From Sphingomonas sp. SUN019 (lineage in GTDB: Bacteria > Pseudomonadota > Alphaproteobacteria > Sphingomonadales > Sphingomonadaceae): DNA of 64,000 nt. Every line of letters starts with the position of its first letter. Position 1 is the stretch's first letter. This document shows positions 43,650-52,512 of this stretch, one piece after another. The position numbers and the translations under genes were made by a program. The stretch is from assembly GCF_024758705.1 (NCBI RefSeq), contig NZ_CP096971.1:2819501-2883500 (forward strand), written 5' to 3'. The notes under the pieces were generated by a model. The model searched no databases. It saw nothing but the letters and a program-made list of their open reading frames with translations, and was not told where the DNA came from.

Positions 43650-45911
43650 ATGGCGGCGGACGTCGAAACGATTTCCCATATCGCGCTGATCGGCAACTTC
43701 CTGCCGCGTAAATGCGGCATCGCGACGTACACGACCGACACCTACACCGCGCTGCGCGGCCGTTACCCGGACCTGCGTGTCGACGTCTATGCGATGGATG
43801 ATCACCCCGGTCGTTACGACTACCCCGCCGCCGTCGTGGCGGCGATTCCGCAGCAGGACCGGTCCGCCTATATCGCCACGGCGCGTGCGATCGAGGCGAG
43901 CGGCGCGCAGGCGATCTGGCTGCAGCACGAATATGGCATCTTCGGCGGCGCGGCGGGCGAACATATCCTCGCTTTGCTCGACCGATCGACCCTGCCGCTG
44001 ATCGTCACGCTTCACACGGTGCTCGAAAAGCCCAGCGCATCCGAGCGCGAGGTGATGGAAGGGCTACTCCGTCGCGCCTCCAAGGTTATCGTGATGGCGG
44101 AACGCGGGGTCGAGATCCTGCGTCGCGTCTATGGCGCGAATCCGCGTTCGATCGTGATGATACCGCATGGCGTGCCCGACCGCGCGTTCGTCGACCCCGC
44201 GCTGCTGAAGCCGCGTTTCGGGTGGGAAGGGCGGCAGGTGATCCTGACGTTCGGCCTGCTCGCGCCCGGCAAGGGGATCGAGACGGTGATCGAGGCGATG
44301 CCCGCCGTCGTCGCGCAGCATCCCGACGCGGTGTATGTCGTGCTGGGCGCGACTCACCCGAACCTGGTCGCGCATGAGGGCGAAGTCTATCGGCAGCGTT
44401 TGAAGAAGCTGGCGGCGGACACCGGCGTTTCGGGCAATGTCGCCTTCATCGATGCGTTCGTCGATCACAACGACCTGATCGATTATCTGCAGGCGGCCGA
44501 CCTGTATGTCACGCCGTATCTGAACCCGGCGCAGATCACGAGCGGGACGCTGTCCTATGCGGTGGGCGTCGGCAAGGCGGTGATCTCAACCCCTTACGTG
44601 CACGCGACCGAAATCCTTGGCGACGGGCATGGCGTGCTGGTCGATTTCCGCGACTCAGCCGCTTTTGCGCGTGAAATCAACGATCTGCTCGGCAACGATC
44701 GTAACCGTAACCGGCTTTCGGCACGCGCCTATGCGCGTGGCCGGACGATGATCTGGCCCGTTCTGGCCGAGACCGCCATGAAGGAACTCGATTTGATCGT
44801 CGCCCAGCAGCCGCAGCGGCTGGCGCAGCAAAGCGCGGTAAAGATCCTGCCGCCCGACATCGCCGCGGTCGAGCGGATGAGCGATTCGACAGGCATGCTC
44901 CAGCATTCGATCTATTCGGTGCCCGATCGCCGCCACGGTTATTGCATCGACGACAATGCGCGCGCGCTGATGTTGATGAGCGCAATTCCGGACTTGGATT
45001 CGGTGCTACGCGACAAATGGATGACGATCTATGCGTCGTTTGTCCAATATGCCTGGAACCCGGACAAGCGCCGGTTCCGCAATTTCATGAATTTCGACCG
45101 GACGTGGTGCGAGGAGGTCGGGTCGGAAGACTCGAACGGCCGCACGCTCTGGGCGCTCGGCGTCACCGCGCGCGATGCGAAGGAGCGCAAGCATCGCGAC
45201 TGGGCGACCGCGATGTTCGATCTGACCGCCAGCCTCGCGCTCGAACTCGGTTCCCCGCGCGCGCAATCCTTCGCCATGCTAGGCGCGGTCGCGATGCTGG
45301 AGGCGTCGCCGGGGCATCAGCTGGCGCGATCGATTCTGGAACGGTTCCCGGACGAGCATCGCGCGCTGCTCGATGTGGCGCGCCGCCCGGAGTGGGAGTG
45401 GTTCGAGATCGTGCTGGCGTATGACAATGCGCGCCTGCCCGAAGCGATGATCCGAGCCGGCGTGGCGCTCGGCCGCCGTGACCTGATCGCGACGGGGGTG
45501 GATACGCTGGAGTGGATCATGGCGCGTCAGACCAGCCCCGACGGCCGCTTCCGTGCGGTCGGCAGCGAGAGTTTCGGGCGCGAATATGCCGATCCCTTGC
45601 CGTTCGACCAGCAGCCGCTGGAGGCGCAGGCGACGATCAACGCCTGTACCGCGGCGTATGAGGCGACCGGCGAGCAACGCTGGTACGACGAGGCGATGCG
45701 CGCGTATCGCTGGTTCCTGGGCGGCAATGATCTCGATCTGCCGCTGGCGTCGGTGCAGGACGGCGGGTGTTTCGACGGATTGATGCCGACCGGATTGAAC
45801 CGAAACCAAGGCGCGGAGTCGATTTTGGCGCTGCAATTGGCGTCGTGCGCGATTTCGGGGCTTTCAAAACGGGCCGCAAGCGTGGCAGGGACGGAGCGCG
45901 CCGTCGCGTAG
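43650..45911 (+). CDS. GT4 glycosyltransferase fused to a C-terminal helical (alpha/alpha toroid-like) domain
   Basis: A 753-aa protein. Residues 1 to about 395 are a GT-B, GT4-family transferase: ALIGNFLPRKCGIATYTTD, LQHEYGIFGG, LTFGLLAPGKGIETVIEA, and the donor site SGTLSYAVGVGKAVISTPYVHATEILGDG. The last 350 residues are helical with repeated aromatic and His/Asp patches (GYCIDDNARALML, WCEEVGSEDSNGRTLWALG), reminiscent of six-hairpin glycosidase toroids. I infer a bifunctional glycan enzyme. It is 52 bp from a GH130 gene; GT4-plus-GH130 pairs occur in several bacteria and point to synthesis and turnover of a mannose-containing oligosaccharide. The acceptor is unknown. An AAGG...GAGG-like site precedes the ATG. 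Confidence 0.85.
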   Translation: MAADVETISHIALIGNFLPRKCGIATYTTDTYTALRGRYPDLRVDVYAMDDHPGRYDYPAAVVAAIPQQDRSAYIATARAIEASGAQAIWLQHEYGIFGGAAGEHILALLDRSTLPLIVTLHTVLEKPSASEREVMEGLLRRASKVIVMAERGVEILRRVYGANPRSIVMIPHGVPDRAFVDPALLKPRFGWEGRQVILTFGLLAPGKGIETVIEAMPAVVAQHPDAVYVVLGATHPNLVAHEGEVYRQRLKKLAADTGVSGNVAFIDAFVDHNDLIDYLQAADLYVTPYLNPAQITSGTLSYAVGVGKAVISTPYVHATEILGDGHGVLVDFRDSAAFAREINDLLGNDRNRNRLSARAYARGRTMIWPVLAETAMKELDLIVAQQPQRLAQQSAVKILPPDIAAVERMSDSTGMLQHSIYSVPDRRHGYCIDDNARALMLMSAIPDLDSVLRDKWMTIYASFVQYAWNPDKRRFRNFMNFDRTWCEEVGSEDSNGRTLWALGVTARDAKERKHRDWATAMFDLTASLALELGSPRAQSFAMLGAVAMLEASPGHQLARSILERFPDEHRALLDVARRPEWEWFEIVLAYDNARLPEAMIRAGVALGRRDLIATGVDTLEWIMARQTSPDGRFRAVGSESFGREYADPLPFDQQPLEAQATINACTAAYEATGEQRWYDEAMRAYRWFLGGNDLDLPLASVQDGGCFDGLMPTGLNRNQGAESILALQLASCAISGLSKRAASVAGTERAVA

Positions 45912-45963
45912 GCCTCGTCTGCCGCGGCGCTGACAGTGCTGCGGCAATACGAGGCTCGGGTTC

Positions 45964-47247
45964 TTGGATCTCTTCAATCACGAGCTTCGGCTGCACGCCG
46001 ACCCTTCGCGCGTCGTGGTGCGCCCGTTCCATATCGCCTGGTCGGCGATGAACGGCCAGGGGCAGAGCCGCGCAAAACGGCTGATCGCCGAGGTGCTGGA
46101 GATGACGCAGGCGCAGGCGCATGCGCAGCTGCAGGCGGTGCTGAAGGATTTCGAGGAGCGTCACTGGCAGACGCGGCGCGTGTTCATGACGCGCTATGAC
46201 GAGATCGAGGCGCAGCACGGGCTGGACGGCAGCGAGATCGGCGACGAGAAGCGGCAGCTGATCGGCGCGTATTTCTGCCACGAATACAGCTATGCCGCCG
46301 CCGCGCTGATGAACCCCAGCGCGGTGCCGCATTTCGACCAGTCGGGGATGCCCGCGGGATCGCAGCGCATCCTGATGTCGCTGCGCGCGGTGGGAGAGGG
46401 GCACATCTCCTCGGTCGCGTTCCGCGAAGGCATCATCACGACGAACAACGAACTGAAGCTGGCCCCCGAACCGCCCTTCGCCACCGCCGCCGACACGCCG
46501 CGCGCGGACGAGGATGTCGCGCCCGAGGGGCCGGTCACGGTGTTCCGCCACCGCGACAGTACCCTCAGCGGCACGGTGATCTTCCCGATCACCGATGCGC
46601 AGTCGAAGGGGCTGGAGGATTTGCGGCTCGTCCAGTTCGAGCACGGCGACGGTTCGCTTGAATGGCTCGGTACGTACACCGCGTACAACGGGTCGAAAAT
46701 CCAGTCCGAGCTGTTGCGGACGAAGGATTTCCGCGCGTTCGATCTGGTCCCGATGACGGGGACGGCGGCGCGCAACAAGGGCATCGCGCTGTTCCCGCGC
46801 AAGGTGGGCAGCGAGTATCTGGCGATCGGACGGCAGGACGGGGAGAATCTGTACCTGCTGCGGTCGGACAACCTGGAGCATTGGGACGACGGCGAGCTGA
46901 TCCTGACGCCCGAACATCCGTGGGAGTTCGTGCAGATCGGCAATTGCGGTCCGCCGATCGAGATCGACGAAGGCTGGCTGCTGCTGACCCACGGCGTCGG
47001 CGCGATGCGGAAATATTCGATCGGCGCGGCGCTGCTAGACAAGACCGATCCGTCGAAGGTGCTGGGGCGGACGCGGGAACCGATCCTGGCGGCGGCGGAT
47101 CAGGACCGCGAGGGCTATGTCCCGAACGTCGTCTATAGCTGCGGCGCGATCCGGCACGGGAACAAGCTGTTCCTGCCTTACGGCATCGCGGATAGCTCGG
47201 TCGGCTTCGCGTTCGTCGAGATCAGCGAGTTGCTGAAAGCGATGTGA
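45964..47247 (+). CDS. GH130 family glycoside phosphorylase/hydrolase
   Basis: A 427-aa five-bladed beta-propeller enzyme of GH130, a family of beta-mannoside phosphorylases and a few hydrolases acting on beta-1,2- or beta-1,4-mannosides. Visible signatures include RRVFMTRYDEIEAQHG, WLGTYTAYNG, NKGIALFPRKVGSEYLAIGRQDGENL, GNCGPPIEIDEGWLLLTHGVG and VPNVVYSCGAIRHGNKLFLPYGIAD. No signal peptide is visible, so cytoplasmic. The TTG start at 45964 is the only one that keeps the N-terminal LFNHELRLH block; the ribosome binding site is weak. It follows the GT4 fusion gene, likely in the same operon. Confidence 0.9.
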   Translation: MDLFNHELRLHADPSRVVVRPFHIAWSAMNGQGQSRAKRLIAEVLEMTQAQAHAQLQAVLKDFEERHWQTRRVFMTRYDEIEAQHGLDGSEIGDEKRQLIGAYFCHEYSYAAAALMNPSAVPHFDQSGMPAGSQRILMSLRAVGEGHISSVAFREGIITTNNELKLAPEPPFATAADTPRADEDVAPEGPVTVFRHRDSTLSGTVIFPITDAQSKGLEDLRLVQFEHGDGSLEWLGTYTAYNGSKIQSELLRTKDFRAFDLVPMTGTAARNKGIALFPRKVGSEYLAIGRQDGENLYLLRSDNLEHWDDGELILTPEHPWEFVQIGNCGPPIEIDEGWLLLTHGVGAMRKYSIGAALLDKTDPSKVLGRTREPILAAADQDREGYVPNVVYSCGAIRHGNKLFLPYGIADSSVGFAFVEISELLKAM

Positions 47248-47793
47248 GCGCGGGCGCAGGCGCGTCGGCGAAGCGACGGCGCCGGTGCGCGGCAAAGCCG
47301 CGCAGCGCCCGCGCCGGCCGGCGGGAAGGCGTCAGCCGACCCCGTCCGACGTGCAGACGGCGGCTTTGCCGACGTCGGTCCGGGCCAAAAGTCACGGTAA
47401 AGTCACACCAATGAACGCAGATGATCGCGGAAAGTTAGGCTAAGGTTAGGCCAAGACGGCCGTTCGCGGCGCGCCAAAAGTCACGATAAAGTCACGCGTG
47501 CGCCCACCCATCGAGCGCGGTTCGCAGCGGTCCGGCACTCAGAAAAACTCGGTCGTCCGGTACGCATCGCCGACAGGGCGGCGTCCGCGAATGTTGAGAA
47601 TGTTGAGACGCCGGCGCACATATTTTCGCGAATGTTGAGGCAGCGAGTTGTGCGCTCCTGAGGAAAGGGATCGACAAAGAGAAAGAGCGGGCCGCAGCAG
47701 GAGACTCCTAGCAGATGGGCAGCGTGTAGGAAAACGCGATGACCGTTTCCGCCCACTTGCGGACATTCGCCGCAGTGTGCGAGCCTTGCACCT
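47248..47793. other. gene-poor, repeat-bearing intergenic region
   Basis: About 545 bp without a convincing gene. It holds two copies of a 22-nt repeat of pattern CCAAAAGTCACG-R-TAAAGTCAC (47385-47406 and 47474-47495; each contains two GTCAC half-sites), a short repeat of GTTAGGC near 47433-47452, several copies of GAATGTTGAG between 47588 and 47640, and a TTGCGGACATT copy at 47757. A minus-strand ORF across 47481-47756 is low in plausibility. The function of the repeats is unknown. Confidence 0.6.
47385..47495. repeat. pair of 22-nt direct repeats (AAAGTCAC type)
   Basis: Copies at 47385-47406 and 47474-47495 differ by one base and are 89 nt apart. Each begins CCAAAAGTCACG and ends TAAAGTCAC, so each is itself an 11-nt-spaced tandem of AAAGTCAC. 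The spacing of roughly 8.5 helical turns and the half-site structure are compatible with protein binding, but no factor is known. Confidence 0.7.
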
Positions 47794-48072
47794 ATGGAAA
47801 TTGACGAAGTTAAGGTGCTGCTATCGCCGGATCGGTATGGCCGGGTAGCAATTGTGCACAGGCCCGATGGTCGTTTCTGTCTCTATCAGCATTGGCACTG
47901 GACCGCGGAGACGCAAGTCGCCTTCCATGTCGAACCTGTCGAGGACCGACGGTGGACGGTGAATAGCACGCCCGCAATCTATGAGGGGGTTGAACCCCTT
48001 TCGGGACTATACGGCACCATTGAGGATGCTGAGCGAGAAGCTCCTCGGCTGCTGGGATTGGACAACGGGTGA
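47794..48072 (+). CDS. small hypothetical protein
   Basis: A 92-aa protein, no signal peptide, family not recognised. It is rich in aromatic residues (FCLYQHWHWTAETQVAFHVEPV) and probably a small beta-rich soluble domain (LSPDRYGRVAIVHRPDGRF is a strand-turn-strand pattern). The base composition is lower in GC than the surroundings. It is flanked by two 18-nt near-identical sequences (47750-47767 and 48073-48090), the second touching its stop codon, which suggests an insertion or a dispersed cassette. Confidence 0.6.
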   Translation: MEIDEVKVLLSPDRYGRVAIVHRPDGRFCLYQHWHWTAETQVAFHVEPVEDRRWTVNSTPAIYEGVEPLSGLYGTIEDAEREAPRLLGLDNG

Positions 48073-48114
48073 CGCCCAATTGCGGACATTAGCAGGTCGT
48101 GCCAACCTGCCTCG

Positions 48115-48531
48115 ATGATCAGGCTCACTACGCTCCTGCTTTGCGCCATGGTCGCGAACATTCCGGCGCCGACCGCTGGCCAAGAGCCGGCGGACGCGAA
48201 GAAATTACAGTCGGTTCGCGGGCTTTTGAACGCGCATTGGGAGTATCCCGGCTTCTTACCTGACCGCAAACCAGGTCTAGAATATATGGATTTCCAGTTG
48301 AGAGAGGAGAAGTGGCAGCAGGTTTACGCCAAGCCTGTGAACGACGCTTACATCCACCATCCTGATGAAACGAAGTGCTTCCGCATTATTGGTCAGGGGT
48401 ATCTAGCCTCCCGGAAACCGACGATGATGCAAAATTGGGAGGGACGCCAGTTCATATTCGTCAAAGTCAAGAAATTGGAGCTAACGTCTGCCGCGGAGTG
48501 TGCGTCCCGCATGAAAAGGAACGGCAGCTAA
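48115..48531 (+). CDS. exported hypothetical protein
   Basis: A 138-aa protein with a likely signal peptide (MIRLTTLLLCAMVANIPAPTAG). The mature part has no recognised domain; it contains two cysteines (DETKCFRI and SAAECASR) that could form a periplasmic disulfide. GC content is clearly lower than in the neighbourhood and codons with A/T at the third position are frequent, which hints at horizontal origin. It lies 43 nt after the small hypothetical gene; a shared transcript is possible. It converges on the OPT transporter. Confidence 0.6.
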   Translation: MIRLTTLLLCAMVANIPAPTAGQEPADAKKLQSVRGLLNAHWEYPGFLPDRKPGLEYMDFQLREEKWQQVYAKPVNDAYIHHPDETKCFRIIGQGYLASRKPTMMQNWEGRQFIFVKVKKLELTSAAECASRMKRNGS

Positions 48532-48554
48532 CCCACCACATCAAGACATCCGGC

Positions 48555-50513
48555 TCAACCAGCTACCGCTGCCCGCGTCCGCCGGTAGAGCCACCACGCC
48601 AGCGCGAAGAACAGCACCGTCCCTCCCACCAGCGCGTACCGCTCGAATTCCGGTCCGACCACCGCCAGCGGCGCGTCGCTACCCGTTTCGTACACCACAC
48701 CGGCGAAGGCCACGCCCCACAGGCTTTCGCCGACGATCATGCCCGTGGCGGTCAGCACGCCCATCCTTCGCGCGGCTTCGGCATCGCGGGTGCGGTCGGC
48801 CCAGCGGTCGTAGTAGGCGCCGATGACCGATCCGATCACTACCGGCAGCGTCACCGCCATCGGCAGGTAGATGCCGAGCCCGACGCCGAGGGGCGGCAGG
48901 CGCAGCTTTTTCGCGCGGCCCAGTATTTCGTCGAGCATTATCACGCCGACGCCGGTCAGCGCGCCCCAGCCGATCATCGCCCAGTTGAGGTCGCCGCCCA
49001 GCACCCCCTTAGCCAGCGCCGAGATCAGCGCGGCCTGCGGCGCGGCCAGCGCGTTGGGGCCTGCGCCTGCGCTACCGGCGAACCCGAATGACACATATAA
49101 CAACTGCATCACCGGCGGGACGACGACCGAGCCGAAGCAGACGCCGATGACGAGCGCGACCTGTTGCTTCCACGGCGTCGCGCCGACCAGTTGCCCGGTC
49201 TTCAGATCCTGCAGATTGTCGTTGGAGATGGTGGCGACGCCGAAGATGATGCCCGTGACGATCAGCGCATAGGCGACCAGCGCCTGCGTCTCGCTCGTCC
49301 CGCCATCACGCCCGAACCAGGCGACGAGCATCAGCGAGGAGGCGAGGATCGCGAGGATGCCGATCCCCGACACGGGTGAGTTCGACGCGCCGATCAGCCC
49401 GGCCATGTACCCGCACACCGCCGCGATCACGAGGCCGATGACGAGGATGAACAGCAGGCTCGCCGCGATCAGCGGGATGGCGGAGGCGGCGAGCGGGCCT
49501 CCTGCGAGTACGCTCCACAGCAGGAAGGCGATCGGGACCATCACGGCCGCCGATACCGCGGCGACGATGCCGATCGGCAGGTCGCGTTCCTCGATCGGCA
49601 GCGCGTCGCCGCTGCGCGACGCTCGCGAGGCGGCGAGCGAGGATTGCAGTCCGCCGATCACGGGCCGCGTTATCTTCACCAGCGTCCAGATCGCGGCGAC
49701 CCCGATCACACCCGCGCCGAAGAACCGCACGTCGCGCCCGAACACCGCGCCGACCCACGTCGCTACCTCGCCCGTCTGCGGCTGCGCGGCGGTCAGGATC
49801 GGCAGCACGATCCACCAGCCGATGACGACGCCCGCCAGCATCGCCATGCCGACCGACAGCCCGACCAGATGGCCAGCGCCGAGGAGAGCGAACGACAGAC
49901 CGCCGGTGACGCCGGTCGCACCCGCGCCAACGCGGAAGAAGGTGGCGAATTCGGCCGCGGCCAGCTTCGTTTGTGTGAGCAGCGCGAAGCCCGCCGAGAC
50001 GACCGCGTTGACGACGATGACCTTCAGCCCGCGTGCGCTTTCCGCGCCGCCCTCGCGGCTTTCCGCCCCGATCTTGAGCACTTCCGCCGCCGCGCGTCCC
50101 TCGGGATAGGGGAGGACGGTGTCGACGACGAGCGCGCGGCGCAAGGGAACCGAGAACATCACGCCCAATATGCCGCCGGTCGCGGTGATCGCGGCGGTGG
50201 TGACGAACGGGAAGCCTTGCCAGTAACCGACCATCACGAGGCCGGGCAGGACGAAGATGATCGCGGCGAGCGTTCCCGCCGCGCTGGCGACGGTCTGGAC
50301 GATGTTGTTTTCGAGGATCGTCGACGTCTTGAACGCGCGCAGCACCGCCATCGAGATCACAGCAGCAGGGATCGAGGTGGCGAAGGTCAGCCCGATCTTG
50401 AGGCCAAGATAGACGTTCGCGGCGGTGAACAGCAATGTGATCAGGCCGCCGAGCAGGATGCCGCGCAGCGTGAGTTCGGCGATTGGCGTGGGGGCGGCAG
50501 CGGGTGTTTGCAT
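48555..50513 (-). CDS. OPT family oligopeptide transporter
   Basis: A 652-aa integral membrane protein with around 14-16 hydrophobic segments. The N-terminal LTLRGILLGGLITLLFTAAN plus VYLGLKIGLTFATSIPAAVIS and the internal LPYPEGRAAAEVLKIG (the family's NPG-like loop region) place it in the oligopeptide transporter family, bacterial branch, which takes up peptides or metal complexes. I chose the ATG at 50513; an upstream extension to 50732 crosses a terminator-like hairpin and is non-homologous. It is divergent from hom. The substrate is not evident. Confidence 0.9.
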   Translation of the reverse strand: MQTPAAAPTPIAELTLRGILLGGLITLLFTAANVYLGLKIGLTFATSIPAAVISMAVLRAFKTSTILENNIVQTVASAAGTLAAIIFVLPGLVMVGYWQGFPFVTTAAITATGGILGVMFSVPLRRALVVDTVLPYPEGRAAAEVLKIGAESREGGAESARGLKVIVVNAVVSAGFALLTQTKLAAAEFATFFRVGAGATGVTGGLSFALLGAGHLVGLSVGMAMLAGVVIGWWIVLPILTAAQPQTGEVATWVGAVFGRDVRFFGAGVIGVAAIWTLVKITRPVIGGLQSSLAASRASRSGDALPIEERDLPIGIVAAVSAAVMVPIAFLLWSVLAGGPLAASAIPLIAASLLFILVIGLVIAAVCGYMAGLIGASNSPVSGIGILAILASSLMLVAWFGRDGGTSETQALVAYALIVTGIIFGVATISNDNLQDLKTGQLVGATPWKQQVALVIGVCFGSVVVPPVMQLLYVSFGFAGSAGAGPNALAAPQAALISALAKGVLGGDLNWAMIGWGALTGVGVIMLDEILGRAKKLRLPPLGVGLGIYLPMAVTLPVVIGSVIGAYYDRWADRTRDAEAARRMGVLTATGMIVGESLWGVAFAGVVYETGSDAPLAVVGPEFERYALVGGTVLFFALAWWLYRRTRAAVAG

Positions 50514-50553
50514 GGCCGCCCGTGTGGCACGAAAGACGTCGTGTCCGAAGACG

Positions 50554-50588
50554 AAAAAAGCCCGGCCGAACGACGAGCGCCCGGCCGG
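50554..50588 (-). terminator. intrinsic terminator-like hairpin in the OPT leader
   Basis: On the minus strand, CCGGCCG and CGGCCGG arms (7 bp) with a 13-nt loop are followed by GC and a run of six T. It lies 41 nt upstream of the OPT start and about 190 nt downstream of the divergent hom start. It would stop a transcript coming from the divergent promoter region, so it may end a short RNA or act as an attenuator of the transporter. A further hairpin with CCTGCC/GGCAGG arms lies at 50597-50612. Confidence 0.6.
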
Positions 50589-50776
50589 ACAGTCAACCTG
50601 CCGGATGGCAGGCTCGGGTCGCTCGATACTAGTGCCGTCCACCGCGGCAAACCGCATCCCCCGAACGGGTGAGCGCACTCGCTGATTCGTACAAACCGAG
50701 CATTTTCGTGCCTGCGCCGCCATCGACAGCATGATGCGACACCCCTAGTCCCACCGCGCGGACAAGGGAGCATGAG

Positions 50777-52063
50777 ATGGCGGGCGCATTGCGGGTGGCG
50801 TTGGCGGGGCTGGGCACGGTCGGCGGCGGAGTGATTCGCGTGCTGGACGCGAACCGCGCGCTGATAGAGCGCCGCGCGGGGCGGGGGATCGAGATCGTCG
50901 CGGTATCGGCGCGCGACCGGTCGAAGGACCGCGGGGTCGATCTGTCGCGCTTCGCCTGGGTGGACGACACCGCGGCGCTGGCGACTGCCGACGCGGACGT
51001 GGTGGTCGAGCTGATCGGTGGCGCGGACGGCCCGGCGTTGACGCTGGCGCGGAACACGCTGGCGGCGGGGAAGGGCTTCGTCACCGCGAACAAGGCGATG
51101 CTGGCGCACCACGGGCTGGAACTGGCGCGCGCCGCCGAGGCTGCGGGCGCGGCGTTGAAGTTCGAGGCGGCGGTCGCGGGGGGCATCCCGGTGATCAAGG
51201 GGCTGCGCGAGGGCGCGGCGGCGAACGAGATCGCGCGCGTCTATGGCATCCTGAACGGGACGTGCAATTTCATCCTGTCGAAGATGGAAGCCGAGGGACG
51301 GGACTTCGACGAGGTGCTGGCCGAGGCGCAGGCGCTGGGCTTTGCCGAATCCGATCCGTCGTTCGACATCGATGGGGTGGATGCGGCGCATAAATTGTCG
51401 ATCCTGGCCAGCATCTCCTTCGGCACGCGCCCGGCGTTCGCGGGCGTCGCGGCGAGCGGCATCCGCCATGTCATCGCGGCGGATATCGCCGAGGCGGCGG
51501 CGCTGGGCTATCGCGTGCGGCTGGTGGGGATCGCCGAGGCTGGCGCGGGCGGGTTATTCCAGCGCGTCCATGCGCATCTGGTGCCGCAGGATCACCCGCT
51601 GGCGCACGTCACGGGATCGACCAACGCGGTGGTGGCGGAGGGGAATTTCGTCGGGCGGCTGCTGTTCCAGGGCGCGGGTGCGGGCGACGGACCGACCGCA
51701 AGCGCGGTGGTCGCCGATCTGGTCGACATCGCGCGCGGTGAATATGGCCCGCCTTATGCGATGCCTGCGGATGCGCTGGCCGACATGGCGGCGGCGGATA
51801 GCGGGGCGCGGCGCGCGCGGGCGTATCTACGCTTCACGGTGGCGGACCGCGTCGGCGTTCTGGCCGAGATCGCGGCGGCGATGCGCGACGCGGGCGTGTC
51901 GATCGAAAGCCTGATCCAGCGTGGCGCGGGTGCGGACGGCAATGTGCTGGTGGTGATAGTGACGCATGAAGCGCCCGAATCAAACGTGGCGGCGGCGCTG
52001 GAGCGGCTGCGCGGGTCGCAGAGCCTGGCGGGCGAGCCGCTGTGGATGCATATCCTAGGGTGA
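50777..52063 (+). CDS. hom: homoserine dehydrogenase
   Basis: A 428-aa enzyme that reduces aspartate semialdehyde to homoserine, the branch point to threonine and methionine. The NAD(P)-binding GLGTVGGGV, KFEAAVAGGIPVIKGL, GILNGTCNFILSKM and DIDGVDAAHKLSILASI are present, and residues about 345-425 form an ACT domain (RVGVLAEIAAAMRDAGVSIESL) for feedback inhibition, probably by threonine. The start has AAGGGAG upstream. It lies divergent from the OPT gene. Confidence 0.97.
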   Translation: MAGALRVALAGLGTVGGGVIRVLDANRALIERRAGRGIEIVAVSARDRSKDRGVDLSRFAWVDDTAALATADADVVVELIGGADGPALTLARNTLAAGKGFVTANKAMLAHHGLELARAAEAAGAALKFEAAVAGGIPVIKGLREGAAANEIARVYGILNGTCNFILSKMEAEGRDFDEVLAEAQALGFAESDPSFDIDGVDAAHKLSILASISFGTRPAFAGVAASGIRHVIAADIAEAAALGYRVRLVGIAEAGAGGLFQRVHAHLVPQDHPLAHVTGSTNAVVAEGNFVGRLLFQGAGAGDGPTASAVVADLVDIARGEYGPPYAMPADALADMAAADSGARRARAYLRFTVADRVGVLAEIAAAMRDAGVSIESLIQRGAGADGNVLVVIVTHEAPESNVAAALERLRGSQSLAGEPLWMHILG

Positions 52064-52064
52064 G

Positions 52065-52472
52065 TTATCTGCCCGCCGGCGCCGGATCGTCCAGCGGGAT
52101 CGAGACGCGCCCGGTCTTGTCGGGCTTTTTCGCGAAGGCGTCCTTGATCAGCCCGACCGCACCCGCGACGAGCGGCGCGATCGGGGGACCGAAGCCGACG
52201 GTGCAGCCGCGTTGCGATGCGGCGCACGGGGTTCCTTCCGCTGCCAGCGCGCCTGCGCCGGTCAGGTTCGGGTTGACCGCGCGGGGTGGGCCGTTCGCGA
52301 CTTCATCGGGATAGGGCAATTGCTGGTCGGGAATCGGGTCGGCGCAAACGATGACGTCGCCATCGGGCTTTTCGCGCGGGCGGCAGGGTTCGTTCGCGAC
52401 CGGGGTCAGGATCGAGAAGCGCTGCGGCACTTCGGGCGCGGCCTGCAGCGCGAGGGCGAGGGCGATCAGCAT
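52065..52472 (-). CDS. exported hypothetical protein
   Basis: A 135-aa protein with a short hydrophobic N-terminus (MLIALALALQAAPEVPQ) compatible with a signal peptide. The mature part holds four cysteines (EPCRPRE, VIVCADP, GTPCAAS, QRGCTVG), perhaps two disulfides. No family is recognised. The stop lies 1 nt from the convergent hom stop. It is 40 nt downstream of the DUF486 membrane protein on the same strand and may share a transcript with it. Confidence 0.6.
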   Translation of the reverse strand: MLIALALALQAAPEVPQRFSILTPVANEPCRPREKPDGDVIVCADPIPDQQLPYPDEVANGPPRAVNPNLTGAGALAAEGTPCAASQRGCTVGFGPPIAPLVAGAVGLIKDAFAKKPDKTGRVSIPLDDPAPAGR

Positions 52473-52512
52473 CGCCCTGCAGGGTGCCGCATCGCGCGCG
52501 TGATGGAAACCG

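Noticed and set aside
47481..47756. A 91-codon minus-strand frame in the repeat-rich gap
   Set aside because: No ribosome binding site or family pattern, and the sequence is dominated by the repeats.
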